Source: DATFNV01 sp963827935 (lineage in GTDB: Bacteria; Planctomycetota; Planctomycetia; Gemmatales; Gemmataceae). Taken from it: 64,000 bases of DNA. Numbering within the stretch: position 1 is the stretch's first letter; every line of letters begins with the position of its first letter. The notes under the pieces are model-generated. The model did no database searches and was not told the origin of the DNA. It saw only the letters and a list, made by a program, of their open reading frames with translations. The stretch lies in NCBI GenBank assembly GCA_963827935.1, contig CAWHCN010000017.1, positions 682,001-746,000 of the forward strand, written 5' to 3'. Shown piece after piece: positions 26,642 to 36,534 of the stretch. The position numbers were made by a program, and so were the translations under genes.

Positions 26642-28486
26642 ATGAAAACGGTGCTGGTAGCGGCCTCGGCTATCGTGGTGGCAGGTGCCGTGCTGGCCAG
26701 TTGGGTCGTCTCGCACGGCTGGTCCGGCAGTCCCGGGCCCAGTGCTAATTCCCTCCCCTTCCGCGAATGCGCCACCGAGGCCGGCATCACCTGGCAAATG
26801 CACTTCCTGGGCGATGAGCAGGGCGAGGCGTTCCAGGTCAACCTCTACGATCACGGCAGCGGCCTGGCGGTTGGCGACTACGACGGCGATGGCCGCGATG
26901 ACATCTACTTCTGCAACCAGCTAGGCAAGAACGCCCTGTACCGCAATCGCGGCGACGGCACCTTCGAGGAGGTGGCCGAGCAAGCGGGCGTGGCCCTGGG
27001 CGACCGTATCTGCGTCGCCGCCGTCTTCGTCGATTACGACAATTCCGGTCGCCAGTCGCTCTTTGTCACCAGCACGCGCGGTGGCAATGTGATGTTTCGG
27101 AACAACGGGGACGGCACCTTCACTGACGTGACCAATCAGGTCGGGCTGCATTATGTTGGGCATTCCGAGACACCTGTGTTCTTCGACTACGACAACGACG
27201 GGTTCCTCGACCTTTTCCTTACCAACACCGCCGATTGGACCACGGATCAGAAGGGCGAAGGTGGGCACCTTCGCGGCAAGGACTTCGCGGCATTGCAGCA
27301 CAGCAAGAAGGAAGGCAACATTCTCTATCACAACGTCCCCGTGGACCCGAACGACCCTCGCATGGGCGCAAGTTCGAGCGAATCACAGCTCGACGTCGGC
27401 TTGCATGGGCGCGGATGGGCGGGTGACGCGATCGCCTTTGACTACGACGAAGACGGCTTCGCGGACCTGTTCGTGACCGGCATGTTTGGCCGTTGCCAGC
27501 TGTACCGTAACCAGGGCGACGGGACTTTCAAGGACGTGACCTTAAAGGCTCTTGGCAAAACCCCGTACGGCGCCGTCGGCTGTAACCTCTTCGACCCGCG
27601 CAACTCCGGGCGCTTCGATCTCCTCACCCTTGATATGCACTCCGACATGTGGATGCAGGTCGATTACGCGCATATTTCCGAGGAGCAGGCCAAGCGGTAC
27701 GAGAAGAAGAAGTTCCCTTTCTTCACAGGCCCTTCGATGAAGCTCACGCCCGAACAGATGAGCGAAGGTGCGAGGGGGGCCGGCTTTTCGCTCGACGAGG
27801 TCTTTTTCGGCAACGGTTACTATCGCAACGCAGGGGCCGGAAGGTTCGAGGAGAGATCGGACGAGGCCGGGCTCGAGACCTTTTGGCCCTGGGGGGCCGC
27901 CGTCGGCGACTTTACCAACAGTGGCCGCGAGGATGTGTTCATCACCGCCGGCATGGGCTACCCGTTTTACTACTGGCCCAATTCCCTCATGCGCAACAAC
28001 GGCGACGGCACCTTCACCGACCGAGCGCAGGAGATGGGGATCGAGCCGCCGCCGCGGGGTCAGTTCTTTGAGACGAAGATTGGTGGCATCTTGGCCGCTC
28101 GCTCTTCGCGCTGCGCGGCGACAGGAGATTTCAATGGCGATGGCCGACTCGAGATCGTTGTTAACAACTTTAACGACCAGCCTTACTACTTCAGGAACCA
28201 ATCGCCGCCCGGGAACTGGATCGCCTACCAGCTCATTGGCACGAAGTGCAACCGCGACGCGATCGGCGCGGTGGTGCGGGTGTACCGCGGCGCCGCGGTG
28301 ATGACCCGCCAGGTGATGGCGACGAGCGGCTACCTGGCACAATCGTCGCGTATACTCCACTTTGGCCTGGGCGACTCTACCCAAATCGACCGCGCCGAAG
28401 TACGCTGGCCTGGCAGCACGACCTGGGTCCCCATAGACCAGACCGCCAGCAATGCCCGACACGTGCTGATTCAGAGCACGCAGTAA
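26642..28486 (+). CDS. Exported FG-GAP/VCBS repeat protein with ASPIC/UnbV domain (CRTAC1-like)
   Basis: 614 residues. The N-terminus (MKTVLVAASAIVVAGAVLASWVV) is a signal anchor; an ATG seven codons earlier at 26621 is possible. FG-GAP/VCBS calcium-binding repeats follow, each with DYDxDGxxDIYFxN or DYDNDGFLDLFLTN and a YRNxGDGTFxxV partner strand (at least five units, for example GDYDGDGRDDIYFCN and DYDEDGFADLFVTG). The C-terminal 90 residues form the ASPIC/UnbV domain (IGAVVRVYRGAAVMTRQVMA, HFGLGDSTQIDRAEVRWPG). Intact. Very common in planctomycetes, with a presumed outer-surface or periplasmic role. The next gene starts 22 bases downstream. Confidence 0.88.
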   Translation: MKTVLVAASAIVVAGAVLASWVVSHGWSGSPGPSANSLPFRECATEAGITWQMHFLGDEQGEAFQVNLYDHGSGLAVGDYDGDGRDDIYFCNQLGKNALYRNRGDGTFEEVAEQAGVALGDRICVAAVFVDYDNSGRQSLFVTSTRGGNVMFRNNGDGTFTDVTNQVGLHYVGHSETPVFFDYDNDGFLDLFLTNTADWTTDQKGEGGHLRGKDFAALQHSKKEGNILYHNVPVDPNDPRMGASSSESQLDVGLHGRGWAGDAIAFDYDEDGFADLFVTGMFGRCQLYRNQGDGTFKDVTLKALGKTPYGAVGCNLFDPRNSGRFDLLTLDMHSDMWMQVDYAHISEEQAKRYEKKKFPFFTGPSMKLTPEQMSEGARGAGFSLDEVFFGNGYYRNAGAGRFEERSDEAGLETFWPWGAAVGDFTNSGREDVFITAGMGYPFYYWPNSLMRNNGDGTFTDRAQEMGIEPPPRGQFFETKIGGILAARSSRCAATGDFNGDGRLEIVVNNFNDQPYYFRNQSPPGNWIAYQLIGTKCNRDAIGAVVRVYRGAAVMTRQVMATSGYLAQSSRILHFGLGDSTQIDRAEVRWPGSTTWVPIDQTASNARHVLIQSTQ

Positions 28487-28508
28487 GAGTGAGCTTGGGG
28501 GACATGGG

Positions 28509-30123
28509 ATGACCCAGCGTTTCAGCCGTCGCCAGGTGACGCTGGGCGGGGTCCTCATCCTGGCCGCCATCGCACTGGTGGGACTCTGGGGCCACAGCGG
28601 CTTCTCGACGCCGTCGCCAGCCACGTCGAGAGATGAGACCTCCGACGAGCCGGCCATCGTCCACGCACTGGTCTGTGCCCCGGTCGCCGTGGCTCCGGGC
28701 GTTTACCTCCTGGGAGGCATGTCGCCCGCCGCTGCATATGTGGTAGACACTTCGGCCGGGCTGGTGCTCGTGGACAGCGGGCTGGAATCGAGTGCAGCCG
28801 CCGTCAAGGAGCAGTTGGCGACCCTACGGCTCGACATCCGCCGTTTGCGTGCCATCCTCCTGACCCATGTTCACGCCGACCACTGCCAGGGCGCCGAGGA
28901 GTTGCGCCGGCTGACCGGCGCTCGGGTCTACGCCGGGCGTGGCGACTGCCCGCCGCTCCGCGACGGGGCGCCGCGGGAAGCATTCGTCAGCACCTACGAT
29001 ACGCCGGCCGTTGTCATCCATCCGACGACGGTGGACGTGGAATTGAGCGGCGGAGAAACGCTCGAGTTCGGGGAGACCCAATTCGAGGCAATCGCCACGC
29101 CGGGCCACACGCCGGGCAGCACTTCTTACCTGCTGAAGCGGTCCGAGCTGCGGGCGTTGTTCACGGGCGACGTTGTCTGGAGCCTGGGGACGAGTAAGAG
29201 CACCCCCCTGGGTACTTACATCGCTTACTTGCCGCCGCGGTATCGGGGAAACGCAGCGGACTATCTGACATCGCTGCGCCGGCTGCGGGCCCTGCCGCTG
29301 CCTGACCTGATCCTCCCCGGCCATCCGGCGAATGACCCGGTCGCGGCGCAATCCCCATCTCAGCGCGGAGCGCTGGCAAGAGGTACTCGACGCGGGCATT
29401 ACGGAAATGGAGACGCTGCTGGCCCGCTATGCGGCCGACGGCGCCAACTTCCTCGACGGTAACCCCAAGGAACTGCTGCCGGGGCTACGCTACCTCGGCG
29501 ACTGCGGCGGCTTGCCCGTCTACTGTCTTAGCACGCCGCGCGGACTCTTCCTTTTCGACGCGCCGGGGGGCCCCAGCCTGAACGACTTCCTCGCCCGGTC
29601 CTTCCAGGCACTGGGTTGGGAAGGTAGAAAGCCCACGGCGGTCCTGCTCACCTCGGCGGACGAGTCCGCGACCTCGGGGCTCGCGGCGCTGGTGGCCAAG
29701 TGCGCTTGTCGCGTTGTCGTCTCGAAGGCCGGCCGCGAAACCGTGCGCAGGCTGTGTCCCACGGGGACTCAGGTGCTCATCGACGAGGAGCTCGTGACGG
29801 CGGGCTGGTTCGCTGTCCATGCCATCCCACTCCAGGGGCGGGGTCTGGCACCGATGGCCTATCAGGTCACCTGGGCCGGGAAGACCGTCCTCATCTCCGG
29901 GCGCATTCCACTGAAAATGAGCTTGCCGTCGGCGGAGCAACTCGTGAGCGATCTGAATGCGCCGAACGGCAGTACGGAGGGGTACCGGCATTCGCTGGAT
30001 CGCCTGGCCGAAATCCGACCGGACTTGTGGCTGCCCGCTGAGCCGGTCGGCGGACAGAACGCCAACCTGTACGACGACGATTGGCACAAGGTGCTGGAAC
30101 TGAACCGGGCGCCGCTTCCCTGA
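28509..30123 (+). CDS. Membrane-anchored metallo-beta-lactamase-fold protein with second degenerate domain, one frameshift
   Basis: About 537 residues when joined. An N-terminal hydrophobic segment (QVTLGGVLILAAIALVGLWG) anchors or exports it. The first MBL domain has the metal motif LLTHVHADHCQGAEEL, plus IATPGHTPGSTSYLL, LFTGDVVW and LILPGHPAND. One frame change near 29340 leads to a second MBL-like half: TPRGLFLFDAPGG, then VLLTSADESATSGLAAL where the HxHxDH motif would be, and LISGRIPLKMS where the metal Asp would be. The second half therefore seems unable to bind zinc. It closely follows the CRTAC gene. Substrate unknown. Confidence 0.75.
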
Positions 30124-30399
30124 GCACCGGCATTGGGGCGCGGCCAACGTGGTTGGGCAAGAAAACGCGAAGAACTCATTATCGAGGCGCCCCGGCTCTT
30201 GTAATGCCCTCACCCCGGGGGGTCAACGCCGAGGGCTGGGGCGCACATGGGCCCGTGGGTCCGACACACCGACGCGCACATGCCCTCGGCGTCGTTCCGG
30301 CCGATCCGGCCACCGTCTGTTTTGGCATCCCGTTTGCTGCCAGACCCAGACAGGCGCCCGATTGTGGGGCCTCGCGCACCCTGGCTGGGGAGAATCGTC

Positions 30400-30684
30400 A
30401 TGACCGTCCTCGAAGTGATCGTGCTGCTGGCCATCGCCGGCGTGTGCGGGGCCATAGGGCAGGCCATCGTCGGCTACTCGCGCGGCGGCTGCCTGGTGTC
30501 GATCGCCTTGGGGTTCATCGGCGCCCTGCTCGGCATGTGGATCGCCCGCGCCGTGAAGTTGCCGGACCTGCTGACCGTGCAGATCGGCGACGTGGGTTTT
30601 CCGATCGTCTGGTCGATCATCGGTGCGGCTCTGTTCGTTGCCTTCATCGCAATGATTACCCGGCCACGGCGCTACTACCCGTGA
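30400..30684 (+). CDS. GlsB/YeaQ/YmgE-family small membrane protein
   Basis: 94 residues with three hydrophobic segments: VLEVIVLLAIAGVCGAIGQA, CLVSIALGFIGALLGMWIA and FPIVWSIIGAALFVAFIAMI. The Gly-rich pattern is that of the transglycosylase-associated (Transgly_assoc) family, whose members are stress-related inner-membrane proteins without a proven activity. GGGGAG stands upstream of the ATG at 30400; the open frame extends further 5' but without membrane-protein character. It ends convergently with the dehydrogenase gene, 4 bases apart. Confidence 0.8.
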   Translation: MTVLEVIVLLAIAGVCGAIGQAIVGYSRGGCLVSIALGFIGALLGMWIARAVKLPDLLTVQIGDVGFPIVWSIIGAALFVAFIAMITRPRRYYP

Positions 30685-30688
30685 GCAG

Positions 30689-31690
30689 TCAAAACCACTC
30701 CGCCTTGTTGACAATGTTGCGCAACGGCTGCCCCGCCACGAAACGGCGACACATTGTCCAGCAGCACCTCCAGGTGGCGCTCGGCGATGCGCGGCGAATA
30801 GCCGGCCACGTGCGGCGTCAGAATCACATTCTCGAAGCGCCACAGGGGATGATTGGCGGGCAGGGGTTCCGTCTCGAAGACATCCAGGGCCGCACCGGCA
30901 ATCTCCTTCGCTTCAAGTGCCGCTACCAGGTCGGCCAGATCGACGATGGCCCCCCGGCCGATGTTGATGAGGTAGGCTTCGCGCTTCATCTGCCGAAAGA
31001 GCGGCCGGCGAAAGAGCTTCTCCGTCCGGGGCGTGTGGGGGGCCGCGATGACAACGAAATCGCTCTGGCCCAGCAGCTCGGGTAGCCGCTCCGGCCGCCA
31101 CAACGCCGCGACACCCGCCGGCGCGACTTCGCGCTGCGGATCGACCGCCACCACGCACATCGAGAAGGCCAGCGCCGCCGGGCGATCTCCGCGCCGATGG
31201 CGCCCAGGCCGATGACGCCGAGCGTCAAATCGCCCAGGTGGCGGTGGGCCCGATCGATGGCAGTGACCTGGGCAGGCCCGGTCGCGAAGCCAACGCGCTC
31301 CGCCTCGCCGCCGACCGGCGCCCATTTCGCCGCCAGCTGCTGGCGGATGTAGGTGTGCAGGTTGCGGGCGAAGCAGATGACATAGCCCATCACCTGGTCG
31401 GCGATGTTGTCGGAGAAGAGCCCGCGCATGTTGGTCAGCGTGCAGGGATGCTCGACCAGGGCCGGAAAGACGTAATGCTCCAGGCTGGCAGTCGCGGTCT
31501 GGACCCAGCGCAGGCGGCGGGCAGCCTGAAGCAGCGCCGGCGTGATCTTGCCGAAGAAGGCGTCGGCCTCGGGCATGGCGGCGATCGCCTCGGCCTCAGT
31601 CGCCGCGTTCACCACGCGCATCGGTGCGGCAGCGGCGGCGATCTTCTCCAGGCGGGCCGGTTCGACGGGGGGGTGGATGACGAGGGTCAT
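30689..31690 (-). CDS. D-2-hydroxyacid dehydrogenase, two frameshifts
   Basis: About 333 residues when joined. NAD-binding motif DLTLGVIGLGAIGAEIARR, followed by VVAVDPQ, whose Asp favours NAD over NADP. The catalytic Arg is in INIGRGAIVDLADL, the Glu in ALDVFETEPLPANHPLW, and the His in VILTPHVAGYSPRIAERH. Frame changes lie near 31185 (EIARR to ALAFSMCVV) and near 30756 (after LDNV); the natural end then reads RRFVAGQPLRNIVNKAEWF with TGA at 30689-30691. It reduces 2-keto acids to D-2-hydroxy acids; the substrate cannot be named (glyoxylate/hydroxypyruvate or phosphoglycerate-like). Confidence 0.85.
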
Positions 31691-31723
31691 GGATGATCGA
31701 GCGCGAAACGATGAATCGGGGCG

Positions 31724-33487
31724 TCATAGCGTTTTCAGGAAGGCGATCAGTTCCTTGCGCTCCGCCGGCGTTAGGGCTTCGCCGCCGAGTTTCTGCGGCG
31801 TGTGGTGGTCCGTCAGCAGTTCCTCCAAGGTCTGCGCCCGACCATCGTGCAGGTAGGGTCCACGGTCCCACAGGCCGCGCAGCGATGGCGGGTTCCATTT
31901 CGCAAACGGGCTGCCGTCCTCGTCCAGCCCCACGTCGTAGGTCCCTTCCGAGGTGTATTCCTCGCCCTTGTGGCAACGGGCGCAGGCGGCCTTGCCGCGG
32001 AAGAGCTTTTCGCCCCGCCCGGATGCCTCACTTTTCGGATGCGGATTGGGCGGCTGCTCCAGCGTGGACAGAAAGGCCAGCACCGCCTTGATCTCGCGCT
32101 CGGACGGGGCTGGGCCAAACATCGTGTCGGTGAACGATTTGGCGACGCCGGCGCCCAGGTCCTTCTGCCAGCCGTGCCAGGTCCACGGCCCGGTCTTCGT
32201 CACTCCCCGTAACGAGGGGGTCAACTTCGGGTTGCCGTAGGATTCGTCGTTGAGGGTGTCGAACTTCAGGCCGCAGGTATGGCCGTCGCTGTGGCAGGTG
32301 TTGCAGCTGAACCACTGATTGGTCGAGCGCCGGGCGTCGTAGAAGAGCGCCTCGCCCTGCCGAACGAGGTCCGGTGCGGCCGGGCCGCCCAGCCGGATGG
32401 TTTTTGTCACCTTGCCGGTCTTCACGTCCACCACCTGCACGGCATCGAGCAGCGCGTTGGCGACCGCGACCTCGTCGCCGCCGAGGCGTGCCACGGCCAG
32501 GGGCCGGCCGCCCAGTTCCACGCGGCGCATCTTGTGGGCGCCGATCTCCAGTTGCACGTCAAGGAAATCGCCCGGCGAACCTTCACGCCAGGGGATGTGA
32601 GCCGCATCGAACAGCAGCAGTTCGTGAGTGCCCGCGGCACAGACTGCCATTGCTTCATTGCAAAACGTCACGCCGTCCGGATCGCCGACCGCCCTGCCGC
32701 GCTGATCGAGGGCAATCTGCCAGGACGACGGGCGGGCACCGCGCCGGACGGCAAACCGCGTCAGTCGGCTATCGATGACCCAGCCCTCTTCGATGTGCCC
32801 CTTCGACACGGGGAATTCTCGGTGAAAGGCATGGGCGCAGACGACGCTGGCATCGTCGGGGGCGAAGGCCAAGCCGCGCAGGTTGAAAGCATCCCCGATG
32901 GTCTGTTCCCAGGCGAGTTCCCCCGTCCCGGTATCCCAGAGGCGTACCTGTCCGGACCGAGTACTGGCGACGGCCAGCCAGCACCCGTCGGCGGAGAGAG
33001 CCAGGTGGTGCGGCTCGCGCGGAGCCGGCCAACGGTTCGTGATCCTGCGCGTTTTGGTGTCGATCCGCGCAACCTCATCAGCCCCGGCCACGGCGACATA
33101 GAGGGCGGCACCGTCCTTGGAAAAGGCCAGCCCGCGCGGCAACGGTCCGACCGCGATCTCGCCGGGCGCCTTCAGCGCGTCATCGCGCACATCTAGGAGT
33201 GTGATCGTCCCCGATCCGAAGTTGCTGACGGCGGCACGGTGGCCGTCGCGTGTGGCGGCGATGGTGGACGGTTTCTTGCCGCACGCGACCTCCGCCAGCA
33301 CCCGGCCAGCCCGGACATCGACCAGCGAAACCGTGCCGGCGGCCTGGTTGGCCGTCAGCACGCGGCCGCCGGAGAGGACGGCCAGGTCGCACGGACTGCG
33401 GTGGGGCTCCGGATTTGGCGCCGCCGGGTTCGAGGGCACCAGGGCGAGGAGGCCGAGCACCACGAGTATGATGAAGGTTGATCGCAT
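31724..33487 (-). CDS. Exported beta-propeller protein with di-haem cytochrome c (MauG/peroxidase-like) domain
   Basis: 587 residues, intact. The signal peptide is MRSTFIILVVLGLLALVPSNPAAP. Residues about 35-380 form a seven-blade-type propeller (VLTANQAAGTVSLVDVRAG, AVSNFGSGTITLLDV, LYVAVAGADEVARIDTKT, LAVASTRSGQVRLWDTGTG). The C-terminal domain binds two haems through CNTCH and CARCH. TPSLRGVTKTGPWTWHGW and PPSLRGLWDRGPYLHDGRA are the usual loops of bacterial di-haem peroxidase relatives. It probably acts in periplasmic electron transfer. Downstream of the YVTN propeller gene on the same strand, separated by a palindrome. Confidence 0.86.
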   Translation of the reverse strand: MRSTFIILVVLGLLALVPSNPAAPNPEPHRSPCDLAVLSGGRVLTANQAAGTVSLVDVRAGRVLAEVACGKKPSTIAATRDGHRAAVSNFGSGTITLLDVRDDALKAPGEIAVGPLPRGLAFSKDGAALYVAVAGADEVARIDTKTRRITNRWPAPREPHHLALSADGCWLAVASTRSGQVRLWDTGTGELAWEQTIGDAFNLRGLAFAPDDASVVCAHAFHREFPVSKGHIEEGWVIDSRLTRFAVRRGARPSSWQIALDQRGRAVGDPDGVTFCNEAMAVCAAGTHELLLFDAAHIPWREGSPGDFLDVQLEIGAHKMRRVELGGRPLAVARLGGDEVAVANALLDAVQVVDVKTGKVTKTIRLGGPAAPDLVRQGEALFYDARRSTNQWFSCNTCHSDGHTCGLKFDTLNDESYGNPKLTPSLRGVTKTGPWTWHGWQKDLGAGVAKSFTDTMFGPAPSEREIKAVLAFLSTLEQPPNPHPKSEASGRGEKLFRGKAACARCHKGEEYTSEGTYDVGLDEDGSPFAKWNPPSLRGLWDRGPYLHDGRAQTLEELLTDHHTPQKLGGEALTPAERKELIAFLKTL

Positions 33488-33507
33488 CGGCGAATCCCGT
33501 GGGCCTT

Positions 33508-33557
33508 GTTTAGCCGCGGGCCGTAGGCCCGCGCGGATCTGCGATCCGCGGCTAAAC
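33508..33557. repeat. Palindrome, TTTAG...CTAAA family, copy 2
   Basis: Outer arms GTTTAGCCGCGG and CCGCGGCTAAAC pair perfectly, with a nested GGCC stem inside. Same outer sequence as the copy at 59704-59767 and related to 778-840. It lies between two co-directional reverse-strand genes. Confidence 0.8.
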
Positions 33558-33562
33558 GGCAG

Positions 33563-34591
33563 TCATTTATCCGCGAGTGTCACAACCAACAAGCGCTTCG
33601 GCTCCATGCCGACCTTGATGCGAGCCACGACCTCCTTGGTCTTCGTGTCAACCGCCGCCACCGCGCTGGCCCCCCGGGCCGACACGTAGCAAATCTTGCC
33701 GTCCGGCAGGAACGTCAGCCAGTAGACCTGAGTGCCGATCGGGATGGTGTGCGTCTGCTTCGGCTTGTCGCCGGTCACATCGAAGACCTGCACCTGGAAA
33801 TGTTCCACGTCGCAGGTCCAGACTTCCTTGCCGTCAGGCCGGACGCCGATGCCGTGACTGCGGCTGGCGACCTTCTTCTGGTCGGCACTGACCTCGGCGG
33901 GAACGCGGTGGATCATCTTCCGCGTCGCCACGTCGGCTTCCTCGATACCGACGAGTCCATCCACATTGGCGAACAGCCGTTTCTCGTCGGGGCTGACGGC
34001 GATCGGACGGACGACGTTGCTGAGCGGGATTTCGCCGGTCACCTTGTGAGTGGCCGTATCCACAATGAACACCTTGCGCGGCGAGCCCATCGGCGCCAGG
34101 TACATGTGCTTGCCGTCGGTGGAGCAGATGGTATTGTGTGGTCGGCTGCCGCTGCCGACGAAGATGCGCTCGATGATTTTCGCCTTGTCCAGGTCGATCA
34201 CTTCGTAGTGGCCGTCGTTGACCGGCACATAGGCGAACTTGCCGTCGGGCGTGACGGCCAGCTGGTTCGGCTCGGGGCCGATGTCCATGCGCCGCGTCAC
34301 CTTGTCGGTGCGGGGATCGATCCAGAGCAGCTCGCCCGGCTTGTCACGGCCGTGCCCCTCGATGGTGACATAAATCACGTCCTGGGCGGCGGGAGCGGCG
34401 ATGCCATGCGGATGCGGCCCGACCTCGATCCGGCCGATAACCTTGTTCGTGGCCGTGTCGATGACGGTTACGTCGTCGCCGGCGCTGTTGGTGACGTACA
34501 ACTTCTGCCGCACTTTCGCCGGGTCCGCGGCGGCGGCCAGGGCGGGCAGTGCGAGCAGGAGAACGGCAATGAGCAGGTGGCGGCGGGACAC
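33563..34591 (-). CDS. Secreted YVTN-family beta-propeller protein
   Basis: 342 residues from the GTG at 34591, which has GGAG upstream and begins a signal peptide (VSRRHLLIAVLLLALPALAAA). Repeats of the YVTN type fill the rest: KLYVTNSAGDDVTVIDTATN, KVIGRIEVGPHPHGIA, FAYVPVNDGHYEVIDLDKA, MYLAPMGSPRKVFIVDTA, ICYVSARGASAVAAVDTKT. No catalytic motif. The longer open frame upstream has no coding character. Intact. The downstream neighbour is also a propeller protein with haems, so the two may work in one periplasmic complex; that is inference. Confidence 0.86.
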   Translation of the reverse strand: MSRRHLLIAVLLLALPALAAAADPAKVRQKLYVTNSAGDDVTVIDTATNKVIGRIEVGPHPHGIAAPAAQDVIYVTIEGHGRDKPGELLWIDPRTDKVTRRMDIGPEPNQLAVTPDGKFAYVPVNDGHYEVIDLDKAKIIERIFVGSGSRPHNTICSTDGKHMYLAPMGSPRKVFIVDTATHKVTGEIPLSNVVRPIAVSPDEKRLFANVDGLVGIEEADVATRKMIHRVPAEVSADQKKVASRSHGIGVRPDGKEVWTCDVEHFQVQVFDVTGDKPKQTHTIPIGTQVYWLTFLPDGKICYVSARGASAVAAVDTKTKEVVARIKVGMEPKRLLVVTLADK

Positions 34592-34777
34592 GGTGGGAGT
34601 CTCCTCGGAAGGCGGGACGGTCACGGGGCGAGGGATGAGCCCAGCGTAACGCAACCGGGGCAGAGTGCAAGCGCGAAACGCGCAGGTATTACAAGCCCGG
34701 AGCGTTAGCGACGGGTTGCTGACCAGTCGCACCGCAGCTACCATCCATCGGTCGTCCCTCCTTCGGAGTCCTCTGTC

Positions 34778-36513
34778 ATGACGACATCGTCCGGCCGTCT
34801 GCTCGCCGTCTTCGCGGTCCTTGGCGCCATCGTGCTGCCGCCGCTGCTGGCCAGGTCGCCGATGCCGCCAGCCGCCGCACCGGCCCGCCCACGCCTGGCC
34901 GTCCTGGTGGTGATCGACCAGTTTCGCGGCGATTATCCGAGAGCGCTGGGGCGATCTCTTTGGCCCGGGCGGCTTCCAGCGGCTGGAGCGGGACGGAGCC
35001 TGGTTCACGAACTGCCACTATCCCTACTTCAACACCGTGACCGGCGCCGGCCATGCCTCGGTGGCCACCGGCTGCTCGCCGGACCAGCACGGCATCATCG
35101 GCAATGAATGGTTCGACCGGGCCAGCAAGGCGGAAGTGAACTGTGTCGAATCGGAGGCGCTACCAGCGCGTGCCGCCGGCTCCCCCGGAGGAGCCGAAAC
35201 CCTCGGCGGGCGGTGAGAAGAAGGCGAAGAAATACACGGGTGTCGCGCCGGCCCGCTTGCTGGCGCCGACCTTGGCCGACGCCCTGAAAGATGCTACCGA
35301 CGGCAAAGCGCGGGTCGTCTCGCTTTCCTTCAAGGACCGCGGAGCCGTGCTTCCCGGCGGCCAGCATCCCGATGCCTGTTACTGGTTCGATGCCGCCGAT
35401 GGAAAGTTCGCCACCTCGACGTACTATCGGGATCGCCCGCATCCGTGGGTTGCCGACTTCAATGCCCGCCGCCCCGCCGACCGCTGGTTCGGCCTGGACT
35501 GGACGCGCCTGCGCCCCGACCTGGATTACGAGCGCTGGAGCAGTGCCGATGATGCTTCCGGCAAGGGGAAGGGGGCAGCCCAGGGCGTGACCTTCCCTCA
35601 CCCTCTCGGCGATGGCCCCAAACACCTGCGATCCAACTATTACCTGGCCCTGTTCAACTCGCCGTTCGGCAACGACCTACTTCTGGAGCTGGCCGAACGG
35701 GCCATCGACGCGGAGCAGCTCGGCAACCACGATGTACCCGATCTTCTGTGTCTTAGTTTTTCGAGCAACGACTACGTCGGCCATGTCTGGGGTCCGGACT
35801 CGCAGGAGGTCCTCGACATTACGCTGCGGACCGACGTGCTGCTGAGGGACCTGCTTCGCACGCTTGATGCCCGCGTGGGCCCCGGCCGCTATGTCCTGGC
35901 GCTGACGGCCGATCACGGCGTCTGTCCCTTGCCGGAGGCGACTCGGGAGCGAGGGGAGGTGGCTCGTCGGGTGCCGCCGGCCTTGCTCAAGGAGCGGGCG
36001 AACGACTTCCTGGTCAGCAAGTTCGGCGGCGATACGCGCACCCGCTACATCGCCGCGGCTCTGGCTCCCTGGGTCTACCTCAACCACGACGTGCTGCGGG
36101 CGCGCGATCTGGAACCTGCGGAGGTCACCAAGGCGCTGGCGGACTGGCTGGAACGGCAGCACGGAGTCTTGAGGTGCTACACCCAGACCCAACTCGTGCA
36201 GGACCTGGCTCCCGGCGACCGGGTGGGACAGATGCTGCGGTTGTCGTTCGTTCCGGAGCGCTGCGGCGACCTGGCCGTCGTGCTCAAGCCGTACCACATC
36301 CTCTACGGCCTCACGGGCACCACGCACGGCTCGCCGTATGCCTATGACACGCACGTGCCGCTGATGGTCTACGGGCCAGGGGTGAAGGCCGGCGTGCGGA
36401 CGGAGTTGGTACGGCCGCAGGCGGCGCCGGCGATCCTGGCGCGGGCCCTGGGCATTCGGCCGCCTGAACGCTGCGCGGAGGCTGTACCCGATGGGTTGTT
36501 TGTGGAGCCCTGA
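34778..36513 (+). CDS. Alkaline-phosphatase-superfamily enzyme (PafA/phosphodiesterase-like), two frameshifts
   Basis: About 577 residues when joined. The N-terminus is hydrophobic (LLAVFAVLGAIVLPPLLA), so it is exported. Metal and nucleophile motifs in order: VLVVIDQFRGDY (Asp), then in a second frame TNCHYPYFNTVTGAGHASVA with the Thr nucleophile in TVTGAGH, CLSFSSNDYVGHVWGPDSQ (Asp/His), LTADHGVCPLPE (Asp-His) and GTTHGSPYAYDTHVPLMVYG (His). This order is that of type I phosphodiesterase/PafA alkaline phosphatases. Frame changes lie near 34940 and 35155. It probably hydrolyses phosphate esters in the periplasm. Confidence 0.82.
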
Positions 36514-36534
36514 CAGGTCTCCAGCGTGGAGCGA

